From Arthrobacter sp. NtRootA1 (lineage in GTDB: Bacteria; Actinomycetota; Actinomycetes; Actinomycetales; Micrococcaceae): 64,000 bases of DNA. The DNA is taken from NCBI RefSeq assembly GCF_019976975.1, contig NZ_AP024630.1:2294001-2358000 (forward strand). The letters run 5' to 3'. The notes under the pieces are model-generated. The model did no database searches, was not told where the DNA came from, and worked only from the letters and a program-made list of their open reading frames with translations. Position 1 is the first letter of the stretch. Each line of letters opens with the position of its first letter. Made by a program: the position numbers and the translations under genes. Positions 1 to 11,232 of this stretch are shown in pieces.

Positions 1-2
1 CG

Positions 3-1370
3 TTCCTGACGGGTCAGCTTGCCTCCACTCACGGCGTTCAAGGCAACATTGGAATTCCGTACTTGCCGATGCAGAACTCTCTGCCTCACGTCTTGCGCAA
101 CGGCGGCTATCAGACGGCGCTCGTGGGGCGGACCTTTCATACTGTTCCTTCAGATGATCCGAATGGGTTCGAGTACTACGTCCCCGGTGACCCGAGTTCG
201 GAGTTGAAGGAAACTAAGGACCACTTTTTCCAGTTTCTTCGGAAGAATGCCCCCGGCCATGCAGGCGGCTACTACGGCAATGGGACGGGCAATAATTCCC
301 TCATCGCGGCGCCTTTCCACATGGACAACGCGTTCCATCACACCCAGTGGACCACCGAGGAGGCTCTGAAATTCCTGGGCGCCCGGGATGCAGGGCGTCC
401 CTTCTTCCTTTCTGTCGGCTACTACGCGCCGCACGGTCCGCTCAATCCTCCTGAAGAGTTCTTCAACCGGTACTACAACAGCAGCGACGTCGATCAGCCA
501 GCCGTTGGCGACTGGGACATCCCGCCGGTCGCGAACTGGAATCCTGACAGGACCGGCTACGTCAAGCTTGACGGGGAGCTTCTCAAATCCGTTCAGGCAG
601 GCTACTACGGCAACATCACTTTCGCCGACTTCCAGATCGGGCGTATTCTGTCCGCCGCGGCCCGCCTCCCCAATACCTATATCATCTTTACGTCAGACCA
701 TGGCGAGAACCTGGGTGATCATTACCTGTACCACAAGTCACGGCCATACCAAGGGGCGGCTCACATCCCGTTCCTGATTTCGGGCCCGGCCATCTCTCCA
801 CTTCAAGTTCGGGATGAACCAATCGGGTGGCACGACATTCTGCCCACCGTGCTTGAGCTGGCTGGATTGCCGTGCCCCGAAGGCGTAGACGGGGAGAGCA
901 TCGTCTCGCTGGTGAGTGGAAGCGGCGAGAACGCCTGGAGGGAGTATCTCCATAGTGAGAATTCCCTCAGGGGAGCGCACGCTGGTATGTACCCCGCACT
1001 TCCTGGCCAGCAGGTAGAGGGCAATTTGGTCTACGAACCCAGTTGGCATTCCTTGACGGACGGTAAGTGGAAGTACATCTGGTTCGACAGTTCGGGTGCG
1101 GAACAGCTCTTCAATTTGGCCGACGATCCTGATGAACTCGTTGACCTTGCAGCCAAGGACGGATACTCCGAAAACCTGATCGCCTGGCGGCGTCTACTGG
1201 CAAAGACACTGGAGGGACGCCCGGAAGGCTTCACTGCAAATGGGGAAGACCTCATTGCCGGGCGGCCCCATGCACAGCTATCGGAATCTGCCGAAAAACT
1301 GATGCAGGAACGCATCAGCCAGGGCTTCGATATCGCATACAAGCACTACAACAAGCCCCGCCGCCCTTAA
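3..1370 (+). CDS. Type I sulfatase, 5' truncated by window edge
   Basis: Hydrolyses a sulfate ester; substrate unknown. The frame is open to the left edge, so the true start lies outside; about 455 residues are visible. The window opens on F-L-T-G, the tail of the C-x-P-x-R-x4-T-G sulfatase signature, so the formylglycine cysteine itself is just off the edge. Visible family features are the G-Y-Y-A-P-H-G-P block, the metal-binding F-T-S-D-H-G-E-N motif and a C-terminal W-K-Y-I-W-F block followed by L-F-N-L-A-D-D-P-D-E, typical of the sulfatase C-terminal subdomain. No transmembrane segment is seen in the visible part. It is followed 77 bp downstream by a second sulfatase on the same strand and is probably co-transcribed with it. 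Confidence 0.9.
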   Translation, partial: FLTGQLASTHGVQGNIGIPYLPMQNSLPHVLRNGGYQTALVGRTFHTVPSDDPNGFEYYVPGDPSSELKETKDHFFQFLRKNAPGHAGGYYGNGTGNNSLIAAPFHMDNAFHHTQWTTEEALKFLGARDAGRPFFLSVGYYAPHGPLNPPEEFFNRYYNSSDVDQPAVGDWDIPPVANWNPDRTGYVKLDGELLKSVQAGYYGNITFADFQIGRILSAAARLPNTYIIFTSDHGENLGDHYLYHKSRPYQGAAHIPFLISGPAISPLQVRDEPIGWHDILPTVLELAGLPCPEGVDGESIVSLVSGSGENAWREYLHSENSLRGAHAGMYPALPGQQVEGNLVYEPSWHSLTDGKWKYIWFDSSGAEQLFNLADDPDELVDLAAKDGYSENLIAWRRLLAKTLEGRPEGFTANGEDLIAGRPHAQLSESAEKLMQERISQGFDIAYKHYNKPRRP

Positions 1371-1447
1371 GACGGCCAGCAGAACACACCTGCGCGCCGC
1401 CCCACGAGTGCGCTCGCCTTCAACTTAGTACCAGCGTGAGGATGAAC

Positions 1448-3781
1448 ATGAGCCCAACACAAAACAGCCCCTATCCTGTCCGAGGCTATGAGGGATTTGA
1501 CGGAGTCGTCAATGAGCGCGCCTCGGAATCAATCCCCTCGTGGCCCAAGCAGCGCCGCGCCAAGCCAGATGCGCCGAATGTCATCTTGATGCTTCTGGAT
1601 GATATGGGCTTTAGCGACATCTCGCCTTTTGGCGCGGAAATCGATACCCCGACCCTGGCGGAGATAGCGGCGGAGGGCTATCGGTTGAACAACTATCAGA
1701 CTCCGCCGATGTGCGCTCCAGCGAGGGCCGCGATCCTGACGGGACTGAATCCCCACCGCGCCGGATTTGCCTTCGTGCCGCACATGGATCCGGGATTTCC
1801 AAATACCGCAATGGAGTTGCCGGAAGACGCACCCACGCTGGCGGAAAACTTCCGCGCCGGCGGATATGCGACGTTCATGGTGGGCAAATGGCACCTGACG
1901 GTCGAATCCAGAATGCACGACGGGGCGCCCAAAGACAGCTGGCCCATCCAGCGGGGCTTCGACCGGTACTACGGGTGCATGGATGGCTTCACTTCTCTTT
2001 TCCACCCACACCGCTTGGTGCAGGACAACTCACAGGTGGTGGTGGATGACTACCCTGAGGACTTCTACCTCACAGATGACCTGACAGACCGCGCCCTCGG
2101 AATGCTCAAAGCATTGCGGGCGTCTGACCCGATTAAACCTTTCTTCCTCTACTTCTCGCACCAGGCAGTCCACGCGCCCCTTCAGGCTAAAGCCGCAGAC
2201 ATCGAGAAATACCGAGGCCGGTACGAGTCCGGCTGGGATCACATCCGATCCGAACGGTTCGCCCGCCAAATCAGCAGCGGATTGTTCCCCGAGGGTACTC
2301 GGTGTGCACCCCGCAATACAGAACCAGGCATGGAAGTTGTGCCCTGGGAGTCTCTGAGCCATGAACAAAAGGACCTGTTCGCACGGTACATGGAGGTATA
2401 CGCCGCCATGATCGACAATGTGGACCAGAACCTCAAGAGGATAACGGACCACCTCAAGGAAACCGGCGAGTACGAGAATACAATCGTGGTTTTCACCTCC
2501 GACAACGGGGGAGCGGCCGGCGGAGGCATTGGTGGCACCCGCAGCTACTTCAGTGGATTCGGTGCCCGCAATCCGGCAATGCCGCCGGAATGGACAAACG
2601 ATGTTCCCCGGGACCCCGAGCTCATCGGCGGCCCGCAGGCATACGTGCACTACCCCCACGGCTGGGCTTATGCCTCCAATACCCCCTTCCGACTGTATAA
2701 ATCGCATACTTACGCGGGTGGAGTCCGTGTCCCGATGCTGCTGTCATGGCCGGCCGGGCTTCCGCGAACAGCAAGCGATGACGGCCTTCGCACGCAGTAC
2801 GCATATGCGACAGACCTGGGAGCAACATTGATGAAGCTCGCAGGGATAGAACCACTGACCGATTGCAAGGGACGCCCGGCCCTTGAAACCGACGGACTCT
2901 CCTTTGCTGAATGGTTGCGGAACCCGGTCCTGCCCACGCGCCACACGGAACAATATGTTGAGTTGGGCGGACGCAGATCCTTCATGGACGGACGATGGAA
3001 AGCAATTGAACCGCACCCCAACGGAGCCGTCGGGGGAGAGGACGCATGGGAGCTTTACGATGTCGAGGCGGATCCAACCGAACTCCACGACTTGGCGTCT
3101 GACTACCCGGAGCGGGTGCGTCAATTGGCCGAGGGCTGGAAAGCTGCCGCCTGGTATAACCAAGTATTTCCGCTCAACGATGACCACTCAATGATGCGTA
3201 ACCGTCCCTCCACCGAGCTTTTTTTCGAAGAACCGGTGACACTCTACCCCGGCACGCCAACGCTGGAACGCTACCGCTCCAACAAGCTCATTCGGATGCG
3301 TTCCTTCAGCATCAATATCCGACTGGACCACCGTGATGGCAAAGAGGGCGTACTTGTTGCCCACGGCGACCAGGGTGGCGGCTACTGCCTGTACGTCGAA
3401 GCGGAGGCGCTGCACGTGTCGTACAACCAGTACGGCGAGATGAAGCGGACGTCTCTGGCGATTTCCGAGGGCCAGCAGGATATTCAGATGCAATTCCAGA
3501 CGACACCGGACTTCAAGTGGGAGATCGACGTCAAGGTCGCGGGCCAACAGGTCCGACTCGGCCCGGTTCTCCAGCTCACCGGCGGTATGTGTCCCTTTAC
3601 CGGCATTAGCGTCGGCCTTGACCGCGGCGGCCCCGTGGACTGGGAACTACACCAAAGGCACGGCTCATTCCCCTATAACGGGCTGCTCTCATCGGTCCGC
3701 TACACGCCGGGAGCCAAAGCGGCCTACAACCGGGAGCAAATCATCGACCTTGAGCAGGAACTTGCGAAAGTCTACGACTGA
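1448..3781 (+). CDS. Large arylsulfatase (type I sulfatase)
   Basis: Sulfate-ester hydrolase of the long (about 780 aa) arylsulfatase type; 777 aa from the chosen start. The frame also offers GTG 1436 and ATG 1442, but GAGG at 1438-1441 sits 6 nt before ATG 1448, which is preferred. Motifs: D-D-M-G-F near residue 50 (metal), M-C-A-P-A-R-A-A-I-L-T-G with the cysteine to be converted to formylglycine at about residue 89, V-G-K-W-H-L, and F-T-S-D-N-G-G. The last 150 residues form a beta-rich C-terminal domain typical of this long class. The enzyme needs a formylglycine-generating enzyme, and none is in the window. No Sec signal is obvious, so it is probably cytoplasmic. Middle gene of a three-sulfatase run. 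Confidence 0.93.
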   Translation: MSPTQNSPYPVRGYEGFDGVVNERASESIPSWPKQRRAKPDAPNVILMLLDDMGFSDISPFGAEIDTPTLAEIAAEGYRLNNYQTPPMCAPARAAILTGLNPHRAGFAFVPHMDPGFPNTAMELPEDAPTLAENFRAGGYATFMVGKWHLTVESRMHDGAPKDSWPIQRGFDRYYGCMDGFTSLFHPHRLVQDNSQVVVDDYPEDFYLTDDLTDRALGMLKALRASDPIKPFFLYFSHQAVHAPLQAKAADIEKYRGRYESGWDHIRSERFARQISSGLFPEGTRCAPRNTEPGMEVVPWESLSHEQKDLFARYMEVYAAMIDNVDQNLKRITDHLKETGEYENTIVVFTSDNGGAAGGGIGGTRSYFSGFGARNPAMPPEWTNDVPRDPELIGGPQAYVHYPHGWAYASNTPFRLYKSHTYAGGVRVPMLLSWPAGLPRTASDDGLRTQYAYATDLGATLMKLAGIEPLTDCKGRPALETDGLSFAEWLRNPVLPTRHTEQYVELGGRRSFMDGRWKAIEPHPNGAVGGEDAWELYDVEADPTELHDLASDYPERVRQLAEGWKAAAWYNQVFPLNDDHSMMRNRPSTELFFEEPVTLYPGTPTLERYRSNKLIRMRSFSINIRLDHRDGKEGVLVAHGDQGGGYCLYVEAEALHVSYNQYGEMKRTSLAISEGQQDIQMQFQTTPDFKWEIDVKVAGQQVRLGPVLQLTGGMCPFTGISVGLDRGGPVDWELHQRHGSFPYNGLLSSVRYTPGAKAAYNREQIIDLEQELAKVYD

Positions 3782-3826
3782 GCCCGTGGACGTGCTGTTC
3801 TAACCCTTCAGAAATAGAGAGACGTC

Positions 3827-5500
3827 ATGGAAAAGCCCAACGTACTGTGGATCTCCACGCACGACATCAACCCTGACCTTGGTTGTTATGCGGGGGTGTG
3901 GCCTGGTGCCGAGTTCTCCATCACACCCAACCTTGACAGGCTGTCAAGTGAAGGAGCCCGCTTTGATCAGGCGTTTGCTGCCGCCCCTGTGTGCGCACCG
4001 GCCCGGTCCGCGATCATAACCGGCTGCTACCCGACATCCATTGGGACCATGCACATGCGTACAAGGGCAGTACCGCCACCGGAAGTGCGCCTGCTGCCGG
4101 AGTACTTCCGGCAAGCCGGGTACTACTGCACCAACAACTGGTACGCCGACTTCCAGGTGGACGTCCCCAACACAGTGTTTGACGATTGTTCCCCTACAGC
4201 CCACTGGCGGAACAGGCCGGAACCAGGGACACCGTTCTTTGCTGCCTTCCAAGGCATGACGACGCATGAGTCCCAAATTCACCTGGACGAGGAAGCCTTC
4301 GCCAGGGCCACCCCGAACGTTAGGGACGACCAGCGCCACCACCCGGTAGAAGCTCCGCTGCCCCCGTACTACCCGGACACGGAAGTGTTCCGCTCAGCGT
4401 GGTCCCGGTATTTGGACCTCATCACCGAGATGGACCACTGGGTCGGCGGCATCCTTGACCAATTGGAGGAAGACGGCCTCGCCGACAACACGATCGTGGT
4501 GTTCTGGAGCGACCATGGCCGGGGCATGCCCCGGGCAAAACGATGGGCCACGGAAGCAGGCCTCCGCGAACCCCTTATCGTCCGGTGGCCCGGGAAAATC
4601 GCCCCGGCCACTGTGGTTACAGACGTGGTGCAAACCCTCGATCTTGCTCCAACCATGCTCACAGCGTGCGGCCTTCCGGTGCCTGGACACATGCAGGGGG
4701 TGCCGTTTCTTTCCTCGAACGGGGGGATTGTTCAGGGAACCAATGAGTACGCGTTCGGAGGCCGGGACCGCATGGATGAGGCGGAAGACACCTCCCGGAC
4801 AGTCCGGGACGCCAGATTCCGCTATATCCGCCACTTTCACCCGGACCGTGCAGCTCTTCCGTATACGAGCTACCCGGATCAGCTGGCGACCTGGGCCGAA
4901 CTGCGCAACCTGGCGAAGCAAGAGGCCGGCCAGGTGGGACGCGGCGAGCCGCGCAGTCACTTCACCGACCTGCAACGCACGCTCGTAGCATCGAGTAAGC
5001 CGGAGGAGGAGCTGTATGACATCTCGGCTGACCCGCATGAAACCTGCGACCTCGCGAGGAACCCGAACTACACGTCAACAGTGGAGCGCATGCGGAGCGC
5101 TCTACAGGACTGGCAGGACCGCTACGGAGACCTCGGTCTGATAAACGAAGACACCCTCATCGATATGTGGCGCCCGGGGGGCGTGCGGCAAACTACCGCC
5201 GCGCCTCTAGTCACCGATACTCCTCACGGCTTCGAAGCGACGTGTGAAACCCCGGGAGCGTCCATTGGTTGGACCACAGTCGGGCCGGGAGCCACCGGAC
5301 GGACCCTTGGAATGCTTGAACGCCTTGGCGGGTCGCCAGAGGACGACGGCCGGGGTTGGCAGCTATACACAGGCCCGGTGGAATCCGCCGGCAGATCAGT
5401 ATGGTTTAGGGCTTGGAGGCTTGGATTCGAACCGAGCCGCGATGTTTGCTTTGGCGAGGACCTCCAGCTTGTTGTCAACAACGAACGGTCGGGCCCGTGA
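3827..5500 (+). CDS. Type I sulfatase
   Basis: 557-aa sulfatase. N-terminal P-N-V-L-W-I-S-T-H-D carries the first metal ligands; V-C-A-P-A-R-S-A-I-I-T-G places the modifiable cysteine at residue 56; V-F-W-S-D-H-G-R-G gives the second metal pair; the C-terminal third has E-L-Y-D-I-S-A-D-P-H-E-T. The motif spacing resembles sulfatases acting on sugars or small molecules more than the long arylsulfatase upstream, but the substrate is not readable. Start ATG 3827 has AGAGAG five bases upstream. It follows the previous sulfatase by 45 bp, with a LysR gene and beta-glucuronidase downstream, so it likely belongs to one deconjugation transcript. No signal peptide seen. Confidence 0.92.
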   Translation: MEKPNVLWISTHDINPDLGCYAGVWPGAEFSITPNLDRLSSEGARFDQAFAAAPVCAPARSAIITGCYPTSIGTMHMRTRAVPPPEVRLLPEYFRQAGYYCTNNWYADFQVDVPNTVFDDCSPTAHWRNRPEPGTPFFAAFQGMTTHESQIHLDEEAFARATPNVRDDQRHHPVEAPLPPYYPDTEVFRSAWSRYLDLITEMDHWVGGILDQLEEDGLADNTIVVFWSDHGRGMPRAKRWATEAGLREPLIVRWPGKIAPATVVTDVVQTLDLAPTMLTACGLPVPGHMQGVPFLSSNGGIVQGTNEYAFGGRDRMDEAEDTSRTVRDARFRYIRHFHPDRAALPYTSYPDQLATWAELRNLAKQEAGQVGRGEPRSHFTDLQRTLVASSKPEEELYDISADPHETCDLARNPNYTSTVERMRSALQDWQDRYGDLGLINEDTLIDMWRPGGVRQTTAAPLVTDTPHGFEATCETPGASIGWTTVGPGATGRTLGMLERLGGSPEDDGRGWQLYTGPVESAGRSVWFRAWRLGFEPSRDVCFGEDLQLVVNNERSGP

Positions 5501-5566
5501 CGCTACAGCGAATGCATCATGGCTTCGTTTTCCACTGGCTTCTAGGATGACATGGCAAGGGGAACT

Positions 5567-6562
5567 GTGAAGGGTATCGATCTTAATCTGGTCCCGCTGT
5601 TGCAGGTGCTGCTCGAAGTCCGCAACGTCTCGCGCGCGGCCGAGCAGCTGCAAATCAGCCAGCCCGCGGCCAGCACTGGCCTGGCACGCCTGCGCCGGCA
5701 TTTTGATGACGAACTGCTGCTGCGCGTCGGCAGGAAATACGAGCTGACGCCTTTCGCGCAGTCGCTGGTCCCGCTGGTGGACGAAACGATGCACCGAATC
5801 CACCGCATGTCCGGGGCGCGGTCCGGGTTCGACCCCTCAACCACCGGCCGGTCTTTCGTCGTCGCCGCGTCAGACTACGCTGCAACCCTGCTGGTGGGAC
5901 CGCTGCGGCGGATCCTGCAGGACGAAGCGCCGGGTGTTGCGGTAGAGTTCGTACCCACCAGTTCCATCAGCGGAGAAGTGTCTGAATTTTCCCGAATGGA
6001 TCTGCTCATCGCACCCGCTGGGTACGGTATGCCCGGCTTGAGCAGGCAATTGTTCCGGGATAGCTTTGTCGCGATCGTTGCAGCAGACAACCCCATCCTC
6101 CGACAGAGCAGCCTCACCTTGGAACGTTTTGCCAGCCTGCCGCACGCCGTCGGATTCTTCGGTGAGGGCATTCGCACCCCGGCAGACAAACTCTTCGAAC
6201 AGGCCGGTCTCAAGCGCAATGTCGCGGCTGTCGCCAACGGTTTCCTCGCCCTGCCCCTGCTCGTCGAAGGAACAGACCTTGTTGCTACCGTTCCACGAAT
6301 GCTGGCGGCCCGTGCCCAGCAGACCGGTGCCATAGCCATTCTTGAACTGCCCCTGGACCTGGAAGCGTACCTGGTCGAGGCCATGTTCTGGCACCCCACC
6401 CAAACGGACGACCCCGCCAGCACCTGGCTGCGTTCGGTGGTCAGACGTTCCAGCACCCAACTGCAGGAACTCTTCCAGCCCAAAAGCCACCGGCTGACCG
6501 TCACGGCCCCCTCGCCAGGCCTGACAGCGCGGTCTACGGAATCGGCTCAAACAAAAAGGTAG
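5567..6562 (+). CDS. LysR-family transcriptional regulator (twin of 8370-9287)
   Basis: LysR activator/repressor with an N-terminal winged HTH (about residues 1-65) and a periplasmic-binding-like effector domain; 331 aa. The frame allows ATG 5552, but GTG 5567 is preferred because AGGGG (5558-5562) lies 4 nt upstream and the paralogue at 9287 starts at the equivalent K-G-I-D-L-N. Over the first 75 residues the two proteins differ at one position (Q versus R), and their DNA is almost identical there, while the effector domains have clearly diverged. It lies between the sulfatase genes and beta-glucuronidase; its stop is 3 bp before the glucuronidase ATG. Probably controls the sulfatase-glucuronidase operon and/or the ABC operon at 9.6 kb. 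Confidence 0.9.
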   Translation: MKGIDLNLVPLLQVLLEVRNVSRAAEQLQISQPAASTGLARLRRHFDDELLLRVGRKYELTPFAQSLVPLVDETMHRIHRMSGARSGFDPSTTGRSFVVAASDYAATLLVGPLRRILQDEAPGVAVEFVPTSSISGEVSEFSRMDLLIAPAGYGMPGLSRQLFRDSFVAIVAADNPILRQSSLTLERFASLPHAVGFFGEGIRTPADKLFEQAGLKRNVAAVANGFLALPLLVEGTDLVATVPRMLAARAQQTGAIAILELPLDLEAYLVEAMFWHPTQTDDPASTWLRSVVRRSSTQLQELFQPKSHRLTVTAPSPGLTARSTESAQTKR

Positions 6563-8341
<1,779 letters not shown>

Positions 8342-8369
8342 TGGTGATTGCGGCGCGTGGGCCCGTCCG

Positions 8370-9287
8370 TTAGCCACCGTTCTGAAATAGTTCGGGAAGT
8401 TGAGCAGCGGACCGCTGTACTACAGAACGCAGCCATGTGTTGGCAGGATCGTCAGTCTGCGCCGGGTGCCAGAACATGGATTCAACTAGGTACACCTCAT
8501 CCTCCAGGGGCAGTTTCAGCGTCCGAATGCCGACGTGCTGCGCTTTGGTAGCAAGCATCTGGGGAACGAGCGCTATCAGGTCGGTGCCCTCGATAATCAG
8601 GGGCAGCGAGTTGAAGCCGGCCGCGGATGCAACGAGGTTTCGTTTTAAACCATGCTGGTCGAACAACAGGTCTGCGGGGGTACGTATGCCCTCTCCGATG
8701 CGCCCGACGACGTGAGGCAAGCTGGCCAATTCTGCCAATGTGAGGACTTCGTTCGCCACCGGGTTATCGGCAGAAACCATGGCAACGAAGCTGTCCCTGA
8801 ACAGATGTCGACTGGACCCGGGCATGCCATAATCCGCAGGAGCCACAAGCAGATCAAATCTGGAGAATTGGGCCAGTTCCGGAGTGATGGAGCCGAGGGG
8901 TACGAATTCAATCGATACATGCGGTGCCTCCTCCCGGAGAATCCGTCGGATTGGACCGATCAGGAGCGTAGATGAGTAACCAGAGGCAACGATTCTAAAG
9001 GCCCGTTCGGTGGATGTTGGATCAAAACGTGACCGGGCCCCGGACATCAGCCGGATCTGCTGCATCGTCTCGTCCACGAGAGGAACCAGCGACCGTGCGA
9101 AAGGCGTCAGCTCGTATTTCCTGCCGACGCGCAGCAGGAGTTCGTCATCAAAATGCCGGCGCAGGCGTGCCAGGCCGGTGCTGGCCGCGGGCTGGCTGAT
9201 TTGCAGCTGCTCGGCCGCACGCGAGACGTTGCGGACCTCGAGCAGCACCTGCAGCAGTGGCACCAGATTAAGGTCGATACCCTTCAA
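8370..9287 (-). CDS. LysR-family transcriptional regulator, second copy
   Basis: 305-aa LysR protein convergent with uidA and divergent from the ABC importer operon at 9614. The start is TTG 9287; a TGA lies in frame a few codons upstream with no ATG/GTG between, and AGGAAGG is 11 nt upstream. Its HTH half (first 75 residues) is essentially identical to the LysR at 5567, including the recognition helix region Q-P-A-A-S-T-G-L-A-R-L, whereas the ligand-binding half is far more diverged. Divergent placement suggests it regulates the importer; the identical HTH predicts that both regulators see the same operator. A dyad ATAGGTA-N4-TACCTAT lies in the shared intergenic region. Confidence 0.92.
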   Translation of the reverse strand: MKGIDLNLVPLLQVLLEVRNVSRAAEQLQISQPAASTGLARLRRHFDDELLLRVGRKYELTPFARSLVPLVDETMQQIRLMSGARSRFDPTSTERAFRIVASGYSSTLLIGPIRRILREEAPHVSIEFVPLGSITPELAQFSRFDLLVAPADYGMPGSSRHLFRDSFVAMVSADNPVANEVLTLAELASLPHVVGRIGEGIRTPADLLFDQHGLKRNLVASAAGFNSLPLIIEGTDLIALVPQMLATKAQHVGIRTLKLPLEDEVYLVESMFWHPAQTDDPANTWLRSVVQRSAAQLPELFQNGG

Positions 9288-9613
9288 TGCTTGACTGTCC
9301 TTCCTGCGTCATGTGTCACCCGGGACTGGCAACGGCGAGCACGCCTTCGGTTGTCACCACACCGCCCCGCCACCAAAGCAGGCTGACTTCCGTAAAATTA
9401 CTATAGGTAATAGTACCTATCCTGAATTTGCCCTTTCGGGGATACATGAGCTGCCTCACAGTAGTTAGTGAAAGTGATCTACGGTGGCATGGCCGCGAGC
9501 AAGGACCTGCAAAAAGAGTCTTTCCGAGGCGGCGAGCTGAGAATCACCTGCACCATCTAGACAACTGTTTGCCACAGGGGCAAATCACGGCAGTTCAATG
9601 AGGAAGGCCAATA
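9288..9613. other. Divergent promoter region between LysR and ABC importer
   Basis: 326 bp without a supported gene. It holds the ribosome site of the binding-protein gene (AGGAAGG at 9601-9607), an 18-bp dyad at 9403-9420 and an AT-rich stretch around 9393-9425 suitable for a promoter. A 23-codon ORF from ATG 9492 is visible but has no convincing ribosome site and is not called. Confidence 0.6.
9403..9420. promoter_or_regulatory. 18-bp inverted repeat, putative LysR operator
   Basis: Perfect arms ATAGGTA and TACCTAT separated by ATAG. It sits in the divergent region, 116 bp upstream of the LysR start and 193 bp upstream of the importer start, a usual place for a LysR autoregulatory/activation site. 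Assignment to the LysR protein is inference from position and symmetry. Confidence 0.45.
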
Positions 9614-11167
9614 ATGAAGGCAAGAAGGCGTGGATCGGTCCTTGCGGCCCTTGCACTGACTACCGCCTTGCTGACCGCTTGCGGAAGCAGCGCCGGCAGC
9701 ACTGGTACGGGAAATACGCAGGTTCCCGGCGGGGACCTCAAAGGCGAGAACATCAGGATCGCCATGATTAACGACATCCCGTCCTGGGATCCCGGCCAGG
9801 CAGGAACTGCCAACCAGCTGGAATTGGCACGGGGAATTTACGACACCCTCATCGGCGTCGACACCGAGGGCAAGCTCGTCCCGGCGCTGGCGACTGAATG
9901 GCGTTACACCGACGACAGCCGCAAGGTGCTGGAACTGAAGCTTCGTGACGACGTGACCTTCAGTGACGGAGCAAAATTCAACGCAGAGGCCGCCAAGGCG
10001 AACCTGGACCACTTCCGTGAGAGCAACGGACCACAGGTCAACCAGGTTGACGGCGTTACGGGCACCGAGGTCGTCGATGAGAAGACCATCAGAATCAAGT
10101 TGGATACCCCGAATCCTGCCCTTGAGATCAACCTCAGCCAAGCAGCCGGGCTTCAGGCAAGCCCCGCGAGCCTCAAGGACGGCTCGGCCGAAACGAAGCC
10201 GGTCGGAAGCGGGCCTTACACCCTGGATCCAGGGTCCGTCCGCGGCAATCAGTACATACTCAAGGCCCGCGAGGGCTATTGGAAGCCGGAACTGCAGCAC
10301 TGGAAGATGATGACGTTCCGCTTGCTCAGCGACCCAGCAGCGCGCTTGAACGCCCTGACCGCCAAGCAAGTAGACGTTGCCAACATCCAGCCTCCTCAGA
10401 TCGCACAGGCCGAAAAGACCGGCACCAAAGTAACCGACTGGACATCCTCCGTTCAAGGCATGCTCCTGCTTGACCGAGAGGGGAAGGTGGCCCCGGAACT
10501 GAAGGACGTTCGCGTCCGACAGGCGATTAACTATGCCTTCGACCGTGAACTGATGCTCAAGGAAGCGGTCCTCGGGCGCGGAGAAGTTACCAGCCAGATG
10601 TTTGCCCCCGGTAGCTCCGCGTATGTCGAGGAACTCGATCACGCGTACCCACATGATGTTGCGAAAGCCAAGCAGTTGATGGCCGACGCCGGCTACGCCA
10701 ACGGCTTCAAAGTGAAAATTGCCTTCGCCAAACCCTCCGAATTCGCGGCTCCCTTCATCGTCCAAGAACTCGGGGAGATCGGTATCACTGTCGAGCGCGT
10801 GTCCATCCCACCGCAGGATTTCCAGTCCTCAATCTCCGGCGGCCAGTACGCAATGCCATGGTCGGTAATCAGCCAAGGCCCCACCTGGACCATGGTGCAG
10901 CGGGTCGTGTCCCCGGAGGCGCCCTACAATGCTTTCAAGACCCAGACTCCGGAGCTTAACAAGCTCCTTGAGGAAACCCGTAACGCAGGCGATGCAGAGA
11001 ACGCGGGACAGGAACTGAACCGCTACCTGGTGGACAACGCCTGGTTTGCTCCCTGGTACCGGGTGGGTCAGCCCCTTGCCTACAACCCGCAAGTAGTAAG
11101 TAGTGTGCTGAAGCAGGCATTCCAGAACGCCCCATCCATTTACAGCTACCTGCCCGCAAAGAAATAA
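9614..11167 (+). CDS. ABC transporter substrate-binding lipoprotein (family 5)
   Basis: Extracellular solute-binding protein of the DppA/OppA/NikA class, 517 aa. The N-terminus is M-K-A-R-R-R-G followed by a hydrophobic stretch and the lipobox L-L-T-A-C (Cys23), so it should be a membrane-anchored lipoprotein. The family-5 fold is recognisable from Q-L-E-L-A-R-G-I-Y-D-T-L-I, P-A-L-A-T-E-W and the V-R-Q-A-I-N-Y-A-F-D-R block. Ligands in this family are di/oligopeptides, nickel, or glycosides and conjugates. AGGAAGG is 6 nt before the start. First gene of a four-gene importer operon; a hairpin directly downstream may set the excess of binding protein over membrane parts. Confidence 0.94.
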   Translation: MKARRRGSVLAALALTTALLTACGSSAGSTGTGNTQVPGGDLKGENIRIAMINDIPSWDPGQAGTANQLELARGIYDTLIGVDTEGKLVPALATEWRYTDDSRKVLELKLRDDVTFSDGAKFNAEAAKANLDHFRESNGPQVNQVDGVTGTEVVDEKTIRIKLDTPNPALEINLSQAAGLQASPASLKDGSAETKPVGSGPYTLDPGSVRGNQYILKAREGYWKPELQHWKMMTFRLLSDPAARLNALTAKQVDVANIQPPQIAQAEKTGTKVTDWTSSVQGMLLLDREGKVAPELKDVRVRQAINYAFDRELMLKEAVLGRGEVTSQMFAPGSSAYVEELDHAYPHDVAKAKQLMADAGYANGFKVKIAFAKPSEFAAPFIVQELGEIGITVERVSIPPQDFQSSISGGQYAMPWSVISQGPTWTMVQRVVSPEAPYNAFKTQTPELNKLLEETRNAGDAENAGQELNRYLVDNAWFAPWYRVGQPLAYNPQVVSSVLKQAFQNAPSIYSYLPAKK

Positions 11168-11171
11168 CCAT

Positions 11172-11207
11172 CTGTCGGGGAGGGGCGATTTCGCCCCGCC
11201 CCGACAG
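11172..11207 (+). terminator. Intercistronic hairpin after binding-protein gene
   Basis: Arms CTGTCGGGG and GGGGCG pair with their complements downstream (9 bp and 6 bp with a single opposed mismatch) around an ATTT loop. There is no U-run, so it more likely stabilises the upstream message or partly attenuates than fully terminates; the permease starts 25 bp later. Confidence 0.6.
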
Positions 11208-11232
11208 TACCCCAACGGAAGGAGGGCGGCCG

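Noticed and set aside
9492..9560. 23-codon ORF in the LysR/importer gap
   Set aside because: No convincing ribosome site and no similarity; treated as non-coding.
9557..10765. 402-codon - strand ORF opposite the binding-protein gene
   Set aside because: Shadow ORF in high-GC DNA; the + gene has a lipobox, ribosome site and operon context.
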